From positions 1-64,000 of the forward strand of contig NZ_RJUA01000010.1 in NCBI RefSeq assembly GCF_024343575.1: a stretch of DNA of 64,000 nucleotides. The letters are read 5' to 3'. The position numbers and the translations under genes were made by a program. The stretch is from Lacihabitans sp. LS3-19 (GTDB lineage Bacteria > Bacteroidota > Bacteroidia > Cytophagales > Spirosomataceae). This document shows, in pieces, positions 24,163 through 33,502 of this stretch (position 1 is its first letter; every line of letters begins with the position of its first letter). The notes below the pieces were generated by a model that worked only from the letters and a program-made list of their open reading frames with translations, did no database searches and was not told where the DNA came from.

Positions 24163-26631
24163 ATGCGTTTTGGTTTAAACTACGTTTCTTTGTTAAAAAA
24201 ACTACTTTCCTTACTTTTACTAATTTTCACAAATAGCACTATATGCTTATCTCAAGTATCTTACTCAGAAGGAGTAATAATATCGAATAGTGATGCGAAA
24301 CCGGTTCAATTTGCCAATATTCAAGACAAAGCTAATCAAAAAGGCGTAACTTCAGACTCTCTTGGTCGTTTCAAAATCCAGTTGAATTCAGAAAATACTT
24401 TAATAACAATTAGCTGTGTTGGTTTTAAAACTACCCAAACAATTGCAAGTCCAGGTACTTTTATTGTCATTGGCCTGGAACCAAATACCGCAGAGTTTGC
24501 CGAAATCACAATAACTCCAGATGAAAACCCAGCATGGGCAATTATGCGAAAAGCTTTTCATAATATTCCCAAAAACGACCCAAAAAATATCCCTGAATTC
24601 AAAGCAGAGCATTATACTAAGATTGGATTAAATGGCGATTTCTTAAGATATATTCCAAAAAAAGAAAATGATAAAATCCCAGAAAAGGAATCCACTTTGA
24701 TTTTAGTTGAAAATATTGGTAAATATTTTCAGAAAAATAAAGTTCAAAAGGACGTGATAGAGCATAGTATTAGTACATTCCCAAAAAACTATCCTTTCAA
24801 TTTATTCACAAATACACAAATCAACCCACTTGGATTTTATGAGCCTCTATTTCAGCTCAACCTAAATTTGATAGCTGCGGTTCAAACTACTACTCAGGTT
24901 CAAAATCAAAAATTCTACTTAAACCCGCTCCATGACAAAACTTTTTCGAATTACGAACTTAGCTTGACGGACACACTTATAACTGGAAAGGACTCAACAT
25001 TTACTATTCTTTTTGGGCCTAGAAATGACAAAAACTTCAATGCTCTGACTGGCTTTTTAAAAATCAATTCCAATGGGTATGCACTCGAAGAGTTTTCTGC
25101 AAAGAATGCTGATTCGCTGCAAGTTTTAAATTTTAATATCTACCATAAATATAGCAGAGATAGTCTACACTGGACGCCAAACTTTAGGTCTCTAGACATA
25201 AAATATCGATACGACGTAGAACGGATGGATCTTTTGCTGACCTATTTTGCGGAAGAAGAACTATATAATTTTAAATATAACATAGAACCAAACGAGGTTC
25301 ATTTCGATGGCACTGCTCGATTAATATTACCTTCAGCGGATACTATAAGTAAGGACAATTTCAAGCTTTTAAGAATTAATCAGCTTAAACTAAAAGAGGA
25401 AATATCCTACCAAAAGGCAGCTATGGCTAACCAGAAAGCTTTTAACCAAAAAGTGTTAGTACCTGGAATGTTTTTAGTAAAAACCCTTTTGAGCAATGGA
25501 TTGAAAATTGGCCCAATGTATGTTTTGTACAACCAAATGGACTTCAACATTCATGAAGGCCCGCGGATAGGTATAGGTTTACAGAATGATATGTTAAAAT
25601 CGCCAAGATGGCGAATATATGTAGGAAGTGGATATGGACTAAAAGACCAAAAACTAAAATATGAGGGTATCCTTAGCTATCATATCACTAAGGACAGATA
25701 CAATAAAATAGAAATTTACGGAGGAAATGACCTCCAAAGGCCTGGCCAAAATCCTTTACTTTTTGCTAATTACTTTTTACCACAAAAAATAAGTTTGAAT
25801 TTGGGTTTCCAAGATTACCTCCTAGACAGCTACAGAAAACTAGGCTTTGCGGCATATATGAAGCCATTTAACTGGACCCAAGTTAAGATTTTTTATGAAA
25901 ACGAAATTAGAAATGCCTTAAGTTATACTTTAGAAAACCCTACCCCAACCAACTATAATCATTTGGGAATGAGTCTTAGATTCGCCAAAAAAGAAACCAT
26001 CATGCGAACTGGTTATATAGAATCGGTAACCAATCCTTATTTTCCTATTTTAAGATTAAATTTCAGTCATTTCACTTCAAATATCGCCCAAGCAAACACT
26101 TTCTGGAAAGCAAACTTGGTAGTATTACATCAAATCCGAATGCCGAAATTAGGTAAAACAAATTTTAATTTTTCAGCAGGAAATTCTTGGGGAACTTTAC
26201 CTTTCCAATATCTTTTCAATAATCTTTCTGTTCCTTTAAATATCTGGGGTAGCAATAGCAGCCAAGGATTTCAGATGCTGAGCACAGTGAATTTGGCCTA
26301 TAATAACTATGTTTCACTGGCAATTTTTCATGATTTCGAAAAAATACTTTGGAGGACAAATAGCCGATGGTTCCAACCTGAGTTTATGATAGGAAACAAA
26401 ATTGCGGTAGGTAAACTCACCCAATATGCCCCTATCGTTAATTCAGAGCCTGTAAACGATATTCGAAAAGGAGTTTTTGAGGCTTCTCTCAGTATCCGAA
26501 ACATATTCAAAATAAAAGTTTTTGGGTTTCGAATTGGCCTTGGAGCTAATTTGGTTTATGATTATTCTCCGCAAACTTTTGGAAACAATAGATTCGGTAT
26601 CCGACCATTTGTGATTCCAGTATTTTTCTAA
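24163..26631 (+). CDS. DUF5686-like outer-membrane protein with carboxypeptidase-regulatory domain
   Basis: 822 residues. A signal peptide is followed by a carboxypeptidase-D-regulatory-like domain (about 35-110; GVIISNSDAKPVQFANI, KGVTSDSLGRFKI, TISCVGFKT), then a DUF5686 region and a C-terminal barrel ending RPFVIPVFF. The domain order matches DUF5686 proteins of Bacteroidota, thought to be outer-membrane proteins related to TonB-dependent systems; the substrate is unknown. It begins 1 bp after the glycosyltransferase stop, so it is probably the last gene of the glycan operon and might handle or anchor the product (inference). Confidence 0.85.
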   Translation: MRFGLNYVSLLKKLLSLLLLIFTNSTICLSQVSYSEGVIISNSDAKPVQFANIQDKANQKGVTSDSLGRFKIQLNSENTLITISCVGFKTTQTIASPGTFIVIGLEPNTAEFAEITITPDENPAWAIMRKAFHNIPKNDPKNIPEFKAEHYTKIGLNGDFLRYIPKKENDKIPEKESTLILVENIGKYFQKNKVQKDVIEHSISTFPKNYPFNLFTNTQINPLGFYEPLFQLNLNLIAAVQTTTQVQNQKFYLNPLHDKTFSNYELSLTDTLITGKDSTFTILFGPRNDKNFNALTGFLKINSNGYALEEFSAKNADSLQVLNFNIYHKYSRDSLHWTPNFRSLDIKYRYDVERMDLLLTYFAEEELYNFKYNIEPNEVHFDGTARLILPSADTISKDNFKLLRINQLKLKEEISYQKAAMANQKAFNQKVLVPGMFLVKTLLSNGLKIGPMYVLYNQMDFNIHEGPRIGIGLQNDMLKSPRWRIYVGSGYGLKDQKLKYEGILSYHITKDRYNKIEIYGGNDLQRPGQNPLLFANYFLPQKISLNLGFQDYLLDSYRKLGFAAYMKPFNWTQVKIFYENEIRNALSYTLENPTPTNYNHLGMSLRFAKKETIMRTGYIESVTNPYFPILRLNFSHFTSNIAQANTFWKANLVVLHQIRMPKLGKTNFNFSAGNSWGTLPFQYLFNNLSVPLNIWGSNSSQGFQMLSTVNLAYNNYVSLAIFHDFEKILWRTNSRWFQPEFMIGNKIAVGKLTQYAPIVNSEPVNDIRKGVFEASLSIRNIFKIKVFGFRIGLGANLVYDYSPQTFGNNRFGIRPFVIPVFF

Positions 26632-26851
26632 AAGTATAAAGAACAAAAACAATGTCTTCTAAAACTAAGAGCCTGATTTTATGCACTTTAAATATTAGGA
26701 ATTTATAAGCTAATCAACTAGGACTATATTTCAAATAGCCTAATTTGAAAAAATACTAATTCAAAAAATAATTATTAAGAAAAAATATAAATTTATTGTT
26801 TATCAATAAATATTTATTACTTTTACAGCATCATTTAAAATCTCAATAAAT

Positions 26852-27388
26852 ATGTCAAAAAGTAACAGATTCGTTTTTATCGTCCTTAGCATTGTGGCTT
26901 GGGCAATCTTTATAGGCTTGTGCATTGAAGCCGGTGCCTTAATTGTCAATTTTATTTTCAGCCTTTTAAAGCCTGCATTTGTCCATAACTTATATCAAAA
27001 ATTGGATTTAAGTAAAATGTATAAAAAAAATGAATGGGTGTTTTATTGCATGTATAGTTTTATATTGGTCATTTCTATATTGAAAGCTGTGTTGTTTTAT
27101 ATTGTGGTCTTACTTGTAACCAAAATCGATATGTCAAAACCCTTTAGCAGCTTTGCTTCTCGACAAATCTCCCTAATGAGTTACTTCACTTTGACTATTG
27201 GACTACTTAGTTTTATAGCAAAGGAAACAGCCAAAAGCTTAGCACAAAACGGTTATGAAATCGATAAACTAAATATGTTTTGGGAAGATAGTCAAGCATT
27301 TATCATCATGGCGGCTATTATATATGTCATAGCAAATATTTTCGCTAAAGGAGTAGAATTACAAAACGAAAACGATTTAACGATTTAA
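26852..27388 (+). CDS. DUF2975 four-helix membrane protein
   Basis: 178 residues with four predicted membrane helices (about 8-35, 60-87, 105-125, 148-165). It resembles DUF2975 proteins. In many bacteria these are encoded directly before a small XRE-type regulator, as here (3 bp to the next gene), and the pair is thought to act as a membrane-linked regulatory unit of unknown signal. The 220 bp upstream are AT-rich and hold no other gene. Confidence 0.85.
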   Translation: MSKSNRFVFIVLSIVAWAIFIGLCIEAGALIVNFIFSLLKPAFVHNLYQKLDLSKMYKKNEWVFYCMYSFILVISILKAVLFYIVVLLVTKIDMSKPFSSFASRQISLMSYFTLTIGLLSFIAKETAKSLAQNGYEIDKLNMFWEDSQAFIIMAAIIYVIANIFAKGVELQNENDLTI

Positions 27389-27391
27389 AAT

Positions 27392-27598
27392 ATGCCAATT
27401 ATAGTAAACTTAGACGTAATGATGGCAAAAAGAAAGATGTCATTAAATGAACTTTCAGAGAAAGTTGACCTTACACTTTCTAATCTCTCTATTCTGAAAA
27501 CTGGCAAGGCCAAAGCCGTACGATTTAATACCTTAGAAGCTATCTGTAAAGCCTTGGACTGTCAGCCTGGAGATATTTTGGAATTTGTTAATAATTGA
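27392..27598 (+). CDS. YozG-like XRE-family helix-turn-helix regulator
   Basis: 68 residues comprising a single Cro/CI-type HTH: VNLDVMMAKRKMSLNELSE, then LTLSNLSILKTGKAKAVRF and LEAICKALDCQPGDILEF. This is the YozG-like class found beside DUF2975 proteins. It starts 3 bp after the DUF2975 stop, so the pair is one transcript. It probably autoregulates the pair; no operator was identified. Confidence 0.9.
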   Translation: MPIIVNLDVMMAKRKMSLNELSEKVDLTLSNLSILKTGKAKAVRFNTLEAICKALDCQPGDILEFVNN

Positions 27599-27745
27599 AA
27601 ACCTCAAAAGTTTCCGCAATAAAATTTCCTTTTTATATCTCAAAATACTATTGGCTTTAAAGGTTTTTTAAATTACTTTATTTCTCAATTTCATTTTTAT
27701 ATTTTTAGCAAAAAAATATAATTTCAAAAAAAACTATTGTAGGAA

Positions 27746-28381
27746 ATGAACCCAAAAGTTGATGTATTTTTCAATAATCTTGAAAAATGGCAAACAGAAT
27801 TAGAACTGTTGAGGGCGATAATTCTCGATTGCGGCCTTAACGAAGAGTTAAAATGGGGAGTACCAACTTACACTTTTCAAAAAAATAACATTCTATTGCT
27901 GGGTGGCTTTAAAGAATACTTTACTTTGAGTTTTTTCAAAGGCGTCTTGTTAAATGACGGAGAAGGCCTCCTGAGCAAACCTGGTGAAAACTCCCAGTCC
28001 GTAAGGATGTTTAAGTTTACGGATATTAAGCAAATAGAAAAACTAAAAGTTTCCATTAAAACTTATATTTTTGAAGCCCTAGAAATAGAAAAAGCAAATT
28101 TAAAAGTGGACTTATCTGAAAGCAAGGTTTTAGTATTTCCCGACGAACTTCTGCTAAAATTTGAAGAAAATCCAGCATTTCAACAAGCTTTCGAAGCTTT
28201 GACTATAGGTCGCCAAAGAGCTTATAATATGTTTTTCTCAGCTGCTAAACAGTCCCAATCTCGTACAGCTAGAATAGAAAAATACACCCAAAGAATATTT
28301 GACAAAAAAGGCATAAATGACTGTATATGTGGATTTTCCAAAAAAATGCCAGGATGCGATGGTTCTCACAAATTCATTTAA
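27746..28381 (+). CDS. YdeI/DUF1801-type protein with C-terminal CDGSH iron-sulfur motif
   Basis: 211 residues. The first ~110 form a DUF1801 domain (LKWGVPTYTF, NILLLGGFKEYFTLSFFKG), followed by the YdeI/OmdA-type region (FQQAFEALTIGRQRAYNMFF, SRTARIEKYTQRIF). The last 19 residues contain C193-x-C195-x2-S198-x3-P202-x-C204-D-G-S-H208, an exact match to the CDGSH [2Fe-2S] signature of the mitoNEET family (three Cys, one His). YdeI-type proteins are linked to stress or antimicrobial peptide resistance. A single half-site would need a homodimer or partner if it follows mitoNEET. Its own transcript appears likely. Confidence 0.85.
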   Translation: MNPKVDVFFNNLEKWQTELELLRAIILDCGLNEELKWGVPTYTFQKNNILLLGGFKEYFTLSFFKGVLLNDGEGLLSKPGENSQSVRMFKFTDIKQIEKLKVSIKTYIFEALEIEKANLKVDLSESKVLVFPDELLLKFEENPAFQQAFEALTIGRQRAYNMFFSAAKQSQSRTARIEKYTQRIFDKKGINDCICGFSKKMPGCDGSHKFI

Positions 28382-28473
28382 AGTCCCTAGCTTTAAAAAT
28401 TCTAACATTTTACTAGACCTTAAATAAACCCTATTTTTTGCTTTTTTTTCGCAAGGCGATGCATATTTTAGCT

Positions 28474-28481
28474 TATTTTTG
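28474..28481 (+). promoter_or_regulatory. -7 promoter element of the DUF389-MscS-antiporter operon
   Basis: TATTTTTG matches TAnnTTTG exactly, 35 bp before the DUF389 ATG. Confidence 0.45.
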
Positions 28482-28516
28482 TATTTTGTACTTCAAGAAA
28501 AAGCTTACCTGTATTT

Positions 28517-29824
28517 ATGAAGAATTTTGTGTCCGATTTGTTTAACCTTCACAAAGGCGAAGAAGATAAAGCTACCACTTTAGAGCAGGTAAAAAACAAC
28601 ATATCGTTTAGTGGTGCGAATCTTTGGATTTTAGCCTGTGCAATTCTGGTGGCTTCAGTTGGACTCAACGTCAACTCTACGGCTGTTATAATCGGAGCCA
28701 TGTTGATATCACCTTTGATGGGCCCAATAGTTGGATCTGGATTTGCCTTGGGAGTTTTCGACTTTAATCTCCTCAAAAAATCATTAAAAAACCTTTTAAT
28801 AGCTACTTTGGCGAGTTTGATTGTTTCCGCTTTATACTTTTACATAAGTCCTTTCAAGCAAGCACAGTCGGAACTTTTATCCAGAACTTCGCCTAATATT
28901 TATGATGTACTGATTGCATTTTTTGGTGGTTTGGTGGGTGTTATTGCCATAACTAGAGTTGAGAAAGGCAATCCAATTCCTGGTGTAGCCATAGCTACGG
29001 CATTGATGCCTCCACTTTGTACTGCTGGCTTCGGCTTAGCCACAGGCAACTGGAAATTTTTTTTAGGAGCAATGTTTTTATATAGTATCAATTGCGTTTT
29101 TATTTGTATTGCCACTTTTGCCGTAGTTAAATATCTTAAATATCCTGCAGTAGAATATATCAACGAAAAGCATCGAAAACAAGTACAATATGGCATTACG
29201 GCCATCATTCTTGCGATGTTAATCCCAAGCGGATATTTTGCATTCTCGCTTTATAATGAACAAAAATTCAGAGAAAGTGCGGATGTATTTATCTCAAAAG
29301 AATTTTTAGACAAAGGAAAAACTTTGATTTTTAAAAACACAAAATTTGGGGCCAAGTCAAGTACCATCGAGTTAGCTTTTTTGAATAATGAATTTACTGA
29401 TAATGACAAAAAAGTACTTTCAGATAAACTTCCATTGTATGGAATGAACAATACGAATCTTATAATTAGAAAAAACTCAACGGAGAATCTTGAAAACTTT
29501 AAGAATAACATCTTAAACGAGATTCATAAAACTGACATTATTTTAGACGAAAAAGACAAAAAAATAGCTGACTTAGAAAATTTAATCAAAAAAAACACTT
29601 TTGACAACAAACAACTTTTATCAGAAATCAACATACTGTACCCAAACATAACTGAAATTGCCGTCTCAAACCAAAATATAGCCACATTAGATAGTTCAAT
29701 AACTTCCACTTTGATGATTTATAAAGCAAAGAAAAACCTCAATACAAAAGAAACAGAAACTTTATCTTCATGGTTGAAAAAGAGACTTTCATGTCAACAA
29801 TTACAAATATCTCAAATTCAATAA
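28517..29824 (+). CDS. DUF389 family membrane protein
   Basis: 435 residues. The N-terminal ~240 hold the DUF389 membrane core with about six helices and the motifs NVNSTAVIIGAMLISPLMGP, GSGFALG and GVAIATALMPPLCTAG. The C-terminal ~190 are a soluble, partly coiled tail that is longer than in minimal members. Function is not established; the family is often found near channels and transporters. Here it heads an operon with a mechanosensitive channel and a CPA1 antiporter, which suggests ion or osmotic homeostasis. Confidence 0.88.
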   Translation: MKNFVSDLFNLHKGEEDKATTLEQVKNNISFSGANLWILACAILVASVGLNVNSTAVIIGAMLISPLMGPIVGSGFALGVFDFNLLKKSLKNLLIATLASLIVSALYFYISPFKQAQSELLSRTSPNIYDVLIAFFGGLVGVIAITRVEKGNPIPGVAIATALMPPLCTAGFGLATGNWKFFLGAMFLYSINCVFICIATFAVVKYLKYPAVEYINEKHRKQVQYGITAIILAMLIPSGYFAFSLYNEQKFRESADVFISKEFLDKGKTLIFKNTKFGAKSSTIELAFLNNEFTDNDKKVLSDKLPLYGMNNTNLIIRKNSTENLENFKNNILNEIHKTDIILDEKDKKIADLENLIKKNTFDNKQLLSEINILYPNITEIAVSNQNIATLDSSITSTLMIYKAKKNLNTKETETLSSWLKKRLSCQQLQISQIQ

Positions 29825-29829
29825 ACTAC

Positions 29830-30639
29830 ATGAACGAATTCCTAAATTACCAAATAATACAAATTGGCAAAACCACAATTTTAGTGAGTACATTATTCAC
29901 ATTATTGATTTGCATATTTGTTTTTATTGTGGTTTTGAAAATTCTAAAAAAGAGCATTTATAGTGTAAAAACGATAGATCCCGCAAAGAAATATTCAATC
30001 TACAACCTTCTGAAATACCTCCTCATTTTAATATCATTTGGGGTAACTATGCAAATACTAGGTTTCAACCTATCCGTATTAGTTGCAGGTTCGGCTGCAC
30101 TATTGGTAGGTTTAGGTTTGGGTATTCAAGATTTATTTAGCGATTATATTTCTGGGATTATAATACTTTTTGATTCCACTGTAAAAGTTGGAGACGTTAT
30201 AGAAATCAATGGGGTTATTTGCACAGTTCAAGAAATTAACCTTCGCACCACCACTATTCTTACCCGCGACGACAAGTACATCATTTTGCCAAATACAGAC
30301 CTCACCCGAAACAACCTTATAAATTGGACCCATAATGACGTAGTTTCAAGGTTTGCAGTGAATGTGGGCGTAGACTACTCTTCAGACGTAAATGTTGTGA
30401 TGGGCATCTTAGAAAAAGCGGCAATAGAACATCAACATATTTTGAAAACCCCCAAACCTTTTGTTAGATTTGAAGAATTTGAAGATTCTAGTTTAAAATT
30501 TACGGTTTTGTTTTGGACCAATGAGGTTTTTAGAGTCGAAAACATAAAAAGTGACTTGAGAATAGAGATATTTAAACAGTTCAATGCAAAAAATGTAACT
30601 ATACCATTCCCTCAAAGAGTGGTGCATATAAACAAATAA
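29830..30639 (+). CDS. MscS-family mechanosensitive channel
   Basis: 269 residues from the ATG at 29830, 5 bp after the DUF389 stop; in-frame starts at 29770 and 29791 would overlap that gene by 55 or 34 bp. Three helices lie in the N-terminal half. The pore helix (LVAGSAALLVGLGLGIQDLF) and MscS beta domain (GDVIEINGVICTVQEINLRTT) are typical, with the ILPNTDLTRNNLINW segment. It releases small solutes on hypo-osmotic shock. Being sandwiched between DUF389 and a cation/proton antiporter supports an osmoadaptation operon. Confidence 0.93.
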   Translation: MNEFLNYQIIQIGKTTILVSTLFTLLICIFVFIVVLKILKKSIYSVKTIDPAKKYSIYNLLKYLLILISFGVTMQILGFNLSVLVAGSAALLVGLGLGIQDLFSDYISGIIILFDSTVKVGDVIEINGVICTVQEINLRTTTILTRDDKYIILPNTDLTRNNLINWTHNDVVSRFAVNVGVDYSSDVNVVMGILEKAAIEHQHILKTPKPFVRFEEFEDSSLKFTVLFWTNEVFRVENIKSDLRIEIFKQFNAKNVTIPFPQRVVHINK

Positions 30640-30648
30640 CCATTATTT

Positions 30649-31881
30649 ATGAATATATATAACGCCCTTATTGCCCTAATTTGCCTTTCTGCAGCATTCG
30701 CATTTATTAATCAAAAGTATCTAAAGTTGCCTTTTGTTATTGGACTTTTTGTGCTTTCTACTGTACTTTCTGTTTTGGTAGTAAGTGCCAAATATTGGCT
30801 CCATATACCTATAGAAGACATAGAAATAGCAGTGGCCAATGCCAAAATAGACAAAATAATATTAAACGTCCTACTTGGCTTTTTGCTTTTTGCAGGATCT
30901 TTGCATACCGACTGGAGCCAAGTAAAAAAACAATTAAAAGCTATTTCGGTCTTTGCTTTTGGTGGCGTTTTGTTATCTACAGTAATTATCGCTGGCTTGT
31001 TATATTCCCTAACTTCTGCCGTCGGGCTGCATCTTGATTTTATTTACTGTCTGCTTTTTGGAGCATTGATATCTCCTACAGACCCTATCGCAGTTTTGGG
31101 AATCCTAAAACAAGCTAAAGTGCCTAAAAAAATAGAAACCACCATAGTAGGCGAAAGCCTATTTAACGACGGTGTGGGAGTTGTAGTTTTTATAGCATTA
31201 CTCGAAATCCTAAATTCAGGAGGCTCCGACTTTAGCTTATCCCATTTCGGTTTATTGTTTATACAAGAAGCCATAGGAGGAGTGGCAATTGGTTTAGCTA
31301 TGGGTTATATCTTACACTTATTGTTGCGTTCTATCGATCATTATGAAACCGAAGTTTTGATAACGCTGGCCTTTGTAATGGGTGGCTACGCTCTTAGCAG
31401 TTATTTACATCTTTCAGGTGCCTTAGCAATGGTTATCATGGGTTTGATGGCTGGAAATTACCGCCCGAAAGAATCTATGAGTGACACCACGCATGAATAC
31501 ATCAACAAGTTTTGGGAACTGATAGATGTCATACTCAACGCTATTTTATTTATCTTGATAGCTTTTGTTTTGATTGTAATCGACTTCACTTTTCAGCATA
31601 TTTTAGTGGGAATAATTTCAATCTTCATTGTTTTATTGTCTAGAATTGTTGTCGTGCAATTGGCAAGGATGCTGTTTTCAAACGCCTTGGATTTGAGTTT
31701 CAAAGAAGCTAAAATAATAATTTGGGGAGGTTTAAGAGGTGGCTTATCTTTGGCTTTGGTATTGTCACTTCCAGAGGGCGAGTCTAAAGAAATCCTTTTG
31801 ATTTCAACTTATTTCTGCGTGCTTTTTAGTATCATAATTCAAGGCATGACGATTGCCAAAGTGGCAAAAAACAATAAATAA
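30649..31881 (+). CDS. CPA1-family Na+(K+)/H+ antiporter
   Basis: 410 residues with about 12 membrane helices. The CPA1 signatures FGALISPTDPIAVLGILK and GESLFNDGVGVVVFI are present, including the Asn-Asp ion-binding pair and the later GGLRGGLSLALVLSLP segment. It exchanges sodium or potassium for protons at the inner membrane. It starts 9 bp after the mscS-like stop, so it belongs to the same operon. It lacks the long cytoplasmic regulatory tail seen in some family members. Confidence 0.93.
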   Translation: MNIYNALIALICLSAAFAFINQKYLKLPFVIGLFVLSTVLSVLVVSAKYWLHIPIEDIEIAVANAKIDKIILNVLLGFLLFAGSLHTDWSQVKKQLKAISVFAFGGVLLSTVIIAGLLYSLTSAVGLHLDFIYCLLFGALISPTDPIAVLGILKQAKVPKKIETTIVGESLFNDGVGVVVFIALLEILNSGGSDFSLSHFGLLFIQEAIGGVAIGLAMGYILHLLLRSIDHYETEVLITLAFVMGGYALSSYLHLSGALAMVIMGLMAGNYRPKESMSDTTHEYINKFWELIDVILNAILFILIAFVLIVIDFTFQHILVGIISIFIVLLSRIVVVQLARMLFSNALDLSFKEAKIIIWGGLRGGLSLALVLSLPEGESKEILLISTYFCVLFSIIIQGMTIAKVAKNNK

Positions 31882-31970
31882 CAATGTTGTCGCATTATGC
31901 CCTTATTTTGTCAGTTTTGGAACTTATGAAATTAGTAAAAACCAGATATCTTTACTAAAAAAAGAAATTA

Positions 31971-32408
31971 ATGGAACACGAGATATATCCATGTCTATGG
32001 TTTGACAATCAAGCACTAGAAGCGGCAGAATTTTATTGTAAAGTATTTAAAAACTCAAAAATTCTCTCATCAAATCCCATGACAGTGATGTTTGAGCTGA
32101 ATGGAAAAAAATATATGGGACTAAATGGTGGACCACTTTTCAAGTTTAACGAGTCTATGTCTTTTGTAATCAATTGCGACACGCAAGAAGAAATAGATTA
32201 TTATTGGGAAGCTTTCACTAAAGAAGGTCAAGAAAGTCAATGCGGATGGTTAAAGGACAAGTTTGGGCTATCATGGCAAATTATCCCATCAGTATTAGGC
32301 AGTTTAATGTCAAATCCAAAAAAGTCCCAGAGAGTAATTGCGGCTTTTATGAAAATGAAGAAAATGGATATTGAAACACTTTTGAATGCTTCTGAAAATC
32401 TAAATTAA
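31971..32408 (+). CDS. PhnB-like VOC-family protein
   Basis: 145 residues. EIYPCLWFDNQALEAAEFY starts a vicinal-oxygen-chelate fold of the PhnB / 3-demethylubiquinone-methyltransferase-like subgroup, which also shows KYMGLNGGP, ESMSFVINC and GLSWQIIPSVL. Despite its database names, the reaction of this subgroup is usually unknown. The next gene starts 12 bp downstream, so they are probably co-expressed. Confidence 0.85.
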   Translation: MEHEIYPCLWFDNQALEAAEFYCKVFKNSKILSSNPMTVMFELNGKKYMGLNGGPLFKFNESMSFVINCDTQEEIDYYWEAFTKEGQESQCGWLKDKFGLSWQIIPSVLGSLMSNPKKSQRVIAAFMKMKKMDIETLLNASENLN

Positions 32409-32420
32409 AATGTAAGACTG

Positions 32421-32795
32421 ATGAACACCAAATTTAAAACTGTTGATCAATACATCGGAACATTTCCTGAAGAAACACAAAAACAGCTTGAGATAATTAG
32501 AGATACCATTAAAAAAGCTGCACCAGATGCCAAAGAAATAATCAGCTATAATATGCCAGCCTACAAACAGCATGGAGTTTTGGTTTATTTTGCAGCATAT
32601 CAAAACCACATTGGTTTTTATCCTACGTCCTCAGGGATTAATTTTTTTTCTGAAAGATTCTCTGAATATAAATGGTCAAAAGGAGCTGTTCAGTTTCCTA
32701 TTTCAAAGCCATTGCCTCTGGATTTAATTTCCGAAATAACCAAATTCAGATTGGAAGATGATCGTCAGAGGTTTTTACAAAAAAAGAAACCTTAA
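32421..32795 (+). CDS. DUF1801 (YdhG-like) protein
   Basis: 124 residues of a single DUF1801 domain: FKTVDQYIGTFPEE, AAPDAKEIISYNMPAYK, and HIGFYPTSSGINFF. The family includes a proposed frataxin-like iron chaperone in Bacillus, but that role is not general. It shares its domain family with the YdeI/CDGSH protein 4 kb away, without being a copy of it. No terminator is evident, and a 229-bp AT-rich gap follows. Confidence 0.85.
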   Translation: MNTKFKTVDQYIGTFPEETQKQLEIIRDTIKKAAPDAKEIISYNMPAYKQHGVLVYFAAYQNHIGFYPTSSGINFFSERFSEYKWSKGAVQFPISKPLPLDLISEITKFRLEDDRQRFLQKKKP

Positions 32796-33010
32796 ATACC
32801 TTAATACTAGAAGATAACTCTTACCAAATACTTTAGACCCTTCAGAAAAACCCTCATTTTATTTTCTTCAAAATTTAAAACAAAAAACACACAAAAATCC
32901 CATTTTAAACTTAAATGTTATTTTTTCACTATTTAATAGTGTTTTTAAAATTTTTAAATAATTAAAGAAATAAAATAGTTCAATATATGATAAACTGAAA
33001 TTAAAATTTT

Positions 33011-33019
33011 TATTTTTGC
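33011..33019 (+). promoter_or_regulatory. -7 promoter element ahead of the DAB operon
   Basis: TATTTTTGC is a full match to the extended -7 consensus. It ends only 5 bp before the ATG at 33025, so a transcript from it would be leaderless or nearly so for the small first gene, and would then continue into dabA. Confidence 0.45.
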
Positions 33020-33024
33020 TCCCT

Positions 33025-33423
33025 ATGTTGAAAAATAAGAAAAAAATAGTGGCCGAAAATAAAAGCAAGTTTTCCTTTCAAGGATTCTTGGCTGTATTTT
33101 TATTGGTCCTTCCACTATTTATACATTCTTATTCTACTGCTCAAAATGCATCACAGTTAACAACACTTTCAACTTCAGAAAATCAGCATTCGGCCCATAT
33201 TTATGCTTGTTTGCATCAAGATTTAGAAACAAGAACATTTTTAGCTGAAAATGAAGAAAACTGTGACGATGACGAAAAAATAATTTTAGCACAGTTGGGT
33301 TTCAGCCCAATTGTATTCAAAAAACTAAGTCTAGGACTTTTTTCAAAATATTCATCAGTTCGATTTTTTAAAACCACCTCACTTTTTATACTTTTTCAGC
33401 AGCTCAAAATCCCTTTTTGCTGA
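33025..33423 (+). CDS. Hypothetical small membrane/exported protein preceding dabA
   Basis: 132 residues from the ATG at 33025. A basic N-terminus (LKNKKKIVAENKSKFS) leads into one hydrophobic segment (FLAVFLLVLPLFIHSY, about 20-38), ending in AQN like a signal peptide. A Cys/acidic middle follows (YACLHQDLETR, NCDDDEK), and then a hydrophobic end (SLFILFQQLKIPFC). No known family recognised. It lies 79 bp upstream of dabA on the same strand, directly behind a -7 element. It could be a small partner or regulator of the bicarbonate complex (inference from position only). Confidence 0.55.
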   Translation: MLKNKKKIVAENKSKFSFQGFLAVFLLVLPLFIHSYSTAQNASQLTTLSTSENQHSAHIYACLHQDLETRTFLAENEENCDDDEKIILAQLGFSPIVFKKLSLGLFSKYSSVRFFKTTSLFILFQQLKIPFC

Positions 33424-33502
33424 TATTCCTACTTTTTTTTGATTTGAAATCAGTGTTTCAAGTCTATTCTATTTGATATTTTTATCATATTAAAAATTTA
33501 AC

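Noticed and set aside
20316-26631. A complete capsule or O-antigen locus
   Set aside because: Only modifying and transferring enzymes and one outer-membrane protein are present; no flippase, polymerase, Wza/Wzc or initiating transferase was found.
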